This document shows positions 41,161 to 44,147 of a stretch of DNA of 44,147 nucleotides, one piece after another. This DNA is from GWC2-45-44 sp041661665. GTDB lineage: Bacteria > Planctomycetota > Phycisphaerae > Sedimentisphaerales > UBA12454. The position numbers and the translations under genes are program-made. Positions within the stretch are counted from its first letter, which is position 1. Every line of letters starts with the position of its first letter. The stretch is taken from assembly GCA_041661665.1 (NCBI GenBank), contig JBAZTW010000020.1, positions 1-44,147 on the forward strand, given 5' to 3'. A model generated the notes under the pieces. That model did no database searches, was not told the DNA's origin, and was given only the letters and a program-made list of their open reading frames with translations.

Positions 41161-42444
41161 CTACCTCATCTGTTCAAAAAATTCCTTTTCCGATATAGTC
41201 TGCTGACTGCCGTCAGCCATATTCTTAACAACCAATTGACCGGCCTTATATTCCTGCCCGACAATAATACACTTTGCAGCATTAACCACTGACGCCTGCT
41301 TCATCTGCTTGCCCAACGCTCCGCCTTTATAGCTGAAGTCCGCCTTAACGCCTGCCCTGCGAAGTTTCGCCGTCAGCGTCAACGCCTCGCTCTGCAAACT
41401 CTCTTCCGCAAAAACCACAAAGCAATCAATTCCGCCCGCTGCAATATTTTTCAGCAGGCCTTTTTCTTCAAGTATAATGCCCAGAACGCAGTCGCCCATT
41501 CCGCAGCCGGTCGCCGTGATTTTCTGTCCGCCGAAATCCGCAAGCAGATTATCATATCTTCCGCCCCCGCAAATCGCCCGCATCTCGCCTGCCTTATCGT
41601 AGATCTCGAAAACTATGCCGGTGTAATATGCCAGCCCTCTGACAATACCGATATCGAATTTGCATAAATCAGCAATACCCATCGTTTCGAGCCAGCCGAA
41701 AAGTTTTTTCAGTTCATCAATCGCCTTATTGGTATTCTCATCAGCACCAGCAATATTCTTGAGCTTCTCAAAACTATCAACGCTCATCAAAGTAATAATT
41801 TTTGCTATCTTGTCGGCATCAGCAACCGCCTCTTCCAGCATCTTTTTAAATGTTTCCTGCGGTATCTTGTTTTTCTTGTCAAGCACAGCATAAACAGAAT
41901 TAAGCTTTTCCTTTTCAATGCCGAAATGTTCAAGCATCGCCGCAATCAGCCTCCTGCTCGAAATACGCACCGAAATATCATTAGCCGTCAATCCCGCCGC
42001 CAGCAAATAATCAGCAGCACAAAAAATTATTTCCGCATCCGCCAGACAATCCTCAACACCGATTATATCAACGTTCCACTGAAAAAACTCACGAAGCCGA
42101 CCCTTTTGAGGCCTTTCAGCCCTGCACAGCCGCGGCACGGAAAACCACTTTATCGGCCTCGGCAGCGCGTTTATCCGCTGATTCACCATTCGTGCAAGCG
42201 TAGGCGTTATCTCAGGCCTAATCGCAAGCATCCTGCCCCCGCGGTCCTCAAACGCGAACAACTGCGAAGCAATTTCATCGCCGCTCTTCTGCTGATACAT
42301 CGCCAGATATTCGAAAATCGGGCCATCGTATTCAACAAAGCCGTTGCGAAGCGAGACCTTCTTCCAGAGGTCGGCAATAAAATTCCGCTTTGCCATATCC
42401 TCAGGATAAAAATCTCTCGTCCCTTTTACCGACTGTATATTCAT
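41161..42444 (-). CDS. hisS: Histidyl-tRNA synthetase
   Basis: 427 aa class II synthetase that charges tRNA-His. The N-terminus VKGTRDFYPED is typical. Motif 2 is FSVPRLCRAERPQKGRLREF. The His-specific blocks RGLAYYTGIVFEIY and CGGGRYDNLL (motif 3 region GCGMGDCVLG) are complete. A C-terminal anticodon-binding domain follows (about 330-427). AGGAAT precedes the ATG at 42444. Confidence 0.94.
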   Translation of the reverse strand: MNIQSVKGTRDFYPEDMAKRNFIADLWKKVSLRNGFVEYDGPIFEYLAMYQQKSGDEIASQLFAFEDRGGRMLAIRPEITPTLARMVNQRINALPRPIKWFSVPRLCRAERPQKGRLREFFQWNVDIIGVEDCLADAEIIFCAADYLLAAGLTANDISVRISSRRLIAAMLEHFGIEKEKLNSVYAVLDKKNKIPQETFKKMLEEAVADADKIAKIITLMSVDSFEKLKNIAGADENTNKAIDELKKLFGWLETMGIADLCKFDIGIVRGLAYYTGIVFEIYDKAGEMRAICGGGRYDNLLADFGGQKITATGCGMGDCVLGIILEEKGLLKNIAAGGIDCFVVFAEESLQSEALTLTAKLRRAGVKADFSYKGGALGKQMKQASVVNAAKCIIVGQEYKAGQLVVKNMADGSQQTISEKEFFEQMR

Positions 42445-42462
42445 ACAATTCCTATTTCTTAT

Positions 42463-42482
42463 CTCTGTGTCCTCTGTGGCTA
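42463..42482. repeat. Dispersed repeat shared with 28241-28260
   Basis: CTCTGTGTCCTCTGTGGCTA occurs identically at 28241-28260. Here it supplies the stop codon (TAG on the minus strand at 42480-42482) of the Cys-cluster gene and lies in the hisS leader. Confidence 0.65.
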
Positions 42483-42908
42483 TTTCTTTTTTCTGCGATT
42501 CTTTGCCGCATTAACCGGATGGTCTGACTTATTATTGTCATACTTCACCTTCATATATTCTTCCATCTGCTTGTCATTAGTGAAGTGCAGCGAATAATCG
42601 TATTCTTCGCCGGTCAGTTCGCAATCAACCGTCTTATATCCCCGACAAATCTTAGGTCTTCTTTCATAAATTCGACAGCGATGGTTTTTCTCGGACAGAT
42701 GCCTGCATTTATTTTTGATATTTATATACCAGTCGCCTTTTTCTACAAACACCGAAATATCCTTATGCGTCAGATACCAGCGAATATCATCGAAATCGCC
42801 TCTTTCCGTCGGCTTTTCAATAGGCAGCGCAACATATCGGCAGCAAAGTGCCTTACATGTATGACACAAAACCTTTTTAGCCTTTTTCGTCTTTTTCCTT
42901 TTAGCCAT
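42480..42908 (-). CDS. YkgJ-like Cys-cluster (zinc/iron-chelating) protein
   Basis: 142 aa. The N-terminus is very basic (AKRKKTKKAKK). CHTCKALCCRYVAL, then CRHLSEKNHRCRIYERRPKI and CRGY form the CxxCxxCC-type metal cluster of the UPF0153/YkgJ family. A basic tail (KNRRKKK) ends at a stop codon donated by a dispersed repeat. The ATG at 42908 is used, with AAGG 6 nt upstream. It lies 35 nt upstream of hisS. The function is unknown. Confidence 0.8.
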   Translation of the reverse strand: MAKRKKTKKAKKVLCHTCKALCCRYVALPIEKPTERGDFDDIRWYLTHKDISVFVEKGDWYINIKNKCRHLSEKNHRCRIYERRPKICRGYKTVDCELTGEEYDYSLHFTNDKQMEEYMKVKYDNNKSDHPVNAAKNRRKKK

Positions 42909-43397
42909 TATTACCTTCAAATTTTAACAAAATCTATGAATTGGTTATTATAGGCAAACTTATTAAATTCGTCAATAAGAAGGAAATAATAAGGATTTAC
43001 AATGTTTTTTGCCACAAAGGCACTAAGACACAAAGAAACAAGACTTCAGACTTTAGATTTCAGATTAAAACTGATTTCTGACATCTGACTTCTGAAAGCT
43101 TTTTTCTGACTTCTGACTACTGAATGCTGAATACTGTCTTTCGACGCTGATTTCGCTGACCTGTCATTAGCCTGCCGAAACGGTCATAATAGTTATATGT
43201 ATGGAAATTAGTATGATTTCCCCAGATTTCCCTATCCGCTCTGCATTGGGGCTGACGGAGCGTAGCTGAGCCAGCCCCAATACAACAGTCATCTTCGCAA
43301 TTCTTCTATGCCAACGAATATCTCATGGTCGAGGTATTCATCAGACAGGTACAAATTGAACGACTCGATATCGCCGTTCTCTCATGTTGAGCCATGC
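42909..43397. other. Decayed intergenic region with degenerate repeats and coding remnants
   Basis: About 490 bases without an intact gene. 43011-43035 is a GCCACAAAGGCACTAAGACAC-type dispersed repeat. 43041-43134 is a run of near-repeats of TTCAGACTT / TTCTGACTTCTGACTACTG. 43246-43280 is a 9-bp hairpin (TTGGGGCTG/CAGCCCCAA). On the minus strand two start-less coding remnants are seen (43117-43305 and about 43290-43385). Confidence 0.55.
43117..43305 (-). pseudogene. YD-repeat (RHS-like) coding remnant
   Basis: An open frame of about 62 codons with no start. It contains HTYNYYDRFGRLMTGQRNQR, where YxYDxxGRL is the YD-repeat signature of RHS and teneurin-like proteins. It ends at a stop at 43117. 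It lies 3' of the NBR1-Ig-like surface protein gene on the same strand, in degraded sequence. Confidence 0.35.
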
Positions 43398-44147
43398 TCA
43401 ATTAACACCTACCTCCACATCTATCTTCTGACCAAACCATGTAACACTTTCCTGCAACATCCTCCAATCGGTTTGGTAATAATAACCTGGCGTATTCGGA
43501 GCGGTCATCGTAAAGGTAAAGGTCTTGGTCTGGCCGGCAGCAATTGAATCACTTGGACCCAGAAGCTGCCGAGTCGCGGCAAAAGGATCAGAGTTATCGA
43601 CAGCTCCCAATTTGAAGTTAGTGGCTTGCGTCCATGTTGTTGTGCCTTCGTTTCGAACCGTAATATGCACGGTAAACACACTGCCTGCCGAAACTACCGA
43701 CGGAATATCATGAGATATGATGCGCGCCCCTTTGTCAGGTTTGGCCACAACCTTAATAGTGTGGGGATGACTCTGACCGAACCACGCTACACCATCCTGC
43801 ACCATACGCCATGTTCTACTATATGTACCAGGAGTCGCGGGAGCTGTAAGAGTCATGGGAAAAGTTTTTTCCCCATATCTGGCAATAGACTCGCTCCCAC
43901 CCAGGAGCCATCGCCCAACGCCGAATAGTGTATCAGAGGTACCGAGACGATAAAGAGCGGCTTGGGTCCAGGTAGTGGTGCCAAGGTTCATAACAGTAAC
44001 ATTCGCATCATAAGTCAGGCCTGACACCATAAAATCGGGAATCGTATCTTCAAGAATAGTCGCACCACGAGCAGCGCCAACTCCCAGCGAACCAACTATA
44101 GGGTCTCCACCCTGGACGGGTAATTGATATATTGTGTCAATAAAAGG
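43398..44147 (-). CDS. C-terminal part of a surface protein with tandem NBR1-Ig-like domains (runs off the window)
   Basis: The frame is open to the window edge, so the gene starts beyond 44147; at least 249 residues are visible. Two NBR1-Ig-like domains follow each other: TVMNLGTTTWTQAALYRLGT to WRMVQDGVAWFGQ, and VRNEGTTTWTQATNFKLG to WRMLQESVTWFGQ. These four-Trp beta domains are common in large secreted bacterial proteins, often beside RHS, glycosidase or dockerin modules. The gene ends IDVEVGVN at 43398. An in-frame ATG at 44030 is not likely to be the start, because the domain begins upstream of it. Confidence 0.75.
   Translation of the reverse strand, partial: PFIDTIYQLPVQGGDPIVGSLGVGAARGATILEDTIPDFMVSGLTYDANVTVMNLGTTTWTQAALYRLGTSDTLFGVGRWLLGGSESIARYGEKTFPMTLTAPATPGTYSRTWRMVQDGVAWFGQSHPHTIKVVAKPDKGARIISHDIPSVVSAGSVFTVHITVRNEGTTTWTQATNFKLGAVDNSDPFAATRQLLGPSDSIAAGQTKTFTFTMTAPNTPGYYYQTDWRMLQESVTWFGQKIDVEVGVN

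Noticed and set aside
41926..42597. A 223-codon plus-strand frame over hisS
   Set aside because: It is antisense to conserved hisS motifs and basic/low-complexity in content.
43398..44030. Treating the NBR1-Ig-like frame as complete from the ATG at 44030
   Set aside because: The frame stays open to the window edge and the domain's first strand begins upstream of that ATG.

Overview
The window looks like a chromosomal segment of a planctomycete of the class Phycisphaerae (Sedimentisphaerales-like). The clues are secreted proteins ending in short dockerin-like Asp-rich tails, pseudopilins with the GFTLIELLVVIAIIALLM leader and a C-xxNL body, a 23S rRNA gene with no 16S gene in front of it, a DUF1573 protein, and LVIVD, SUMF1 and Gfo/Idh proteins. 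This is an inference from family content. No 16S gene is present to confirm it.

Layout. 1-1131: on the minus strand, the 5' end of a 23S rRNA gene preceded by tRNA-Ala(TGC), tRNA-Ile(GAT), two boxA-like elements and candidate tandem promoters. 1527-8665: a secreted M6 protease fused to a SUMF1 domain, a divergent GAF/AAA+/Fis sigma54 activator, and a secreted GH5-like glycanase with candidate sigma54 and sigma70 promoters. 8868-12825: a PIN-TRAM membrane protein; a YdjC/HpnK deacetylase, polyprenyl-phosphate glycosyltransferase and Cys-less phosphatase-like cluster; an AhpD-like protein. 12902-19032: on the minus strand, a two-component system (kinase and OmpR-type regulator) separated by a pseudopilin, a kinase remnant and a 51-aa membrane protein, preceded by a TPR/HEAT secreted protein. 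This stretch carries a family of hairpins with an invariant TTTAT loop and covarying stems.

19270-25833: a queuosine locus (queF, frameshifted queC, queE) interrupted between queC and queE by a tightly overlapping cassette. The cassette holds two half-ferritin-like proteins, a processive GT2 glycan synthase, a TPR/beta-barrel exporter and two more half-ferritin-like proteins. This is the best candidate in the window for an undescribed system.

25937-33199: a 14-repeat LVIVD propeller protein, tRNA-Leu(GAG), EF-P, a Gfo/Idh/MocA (GH109-like) oxidoreductase with an apparent Tat leader lying upstream of any normal start codon, a secreted SUMF1 protein, and lipB-lipA. 33277-36947: a PilX-like envelope protein, a 51-aa secreted peptide, and an ECF sigma factor coupled to an anti-sigma-like protein with a pseudopilin-like outer domain. 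37065-42908: on the minus strand, DUF1573, hflX, bioB, a PD-(D/E)XK-like protein, hisS and a YkgJ-like Cys-cluster protein. 43117-44147: decayed coding sequence with a YD-repeat remnant and the 3' end of a large NBR1-Ig-like surface protein.

All calls come from reading the sequence and recalled family motifs. No searches were run.
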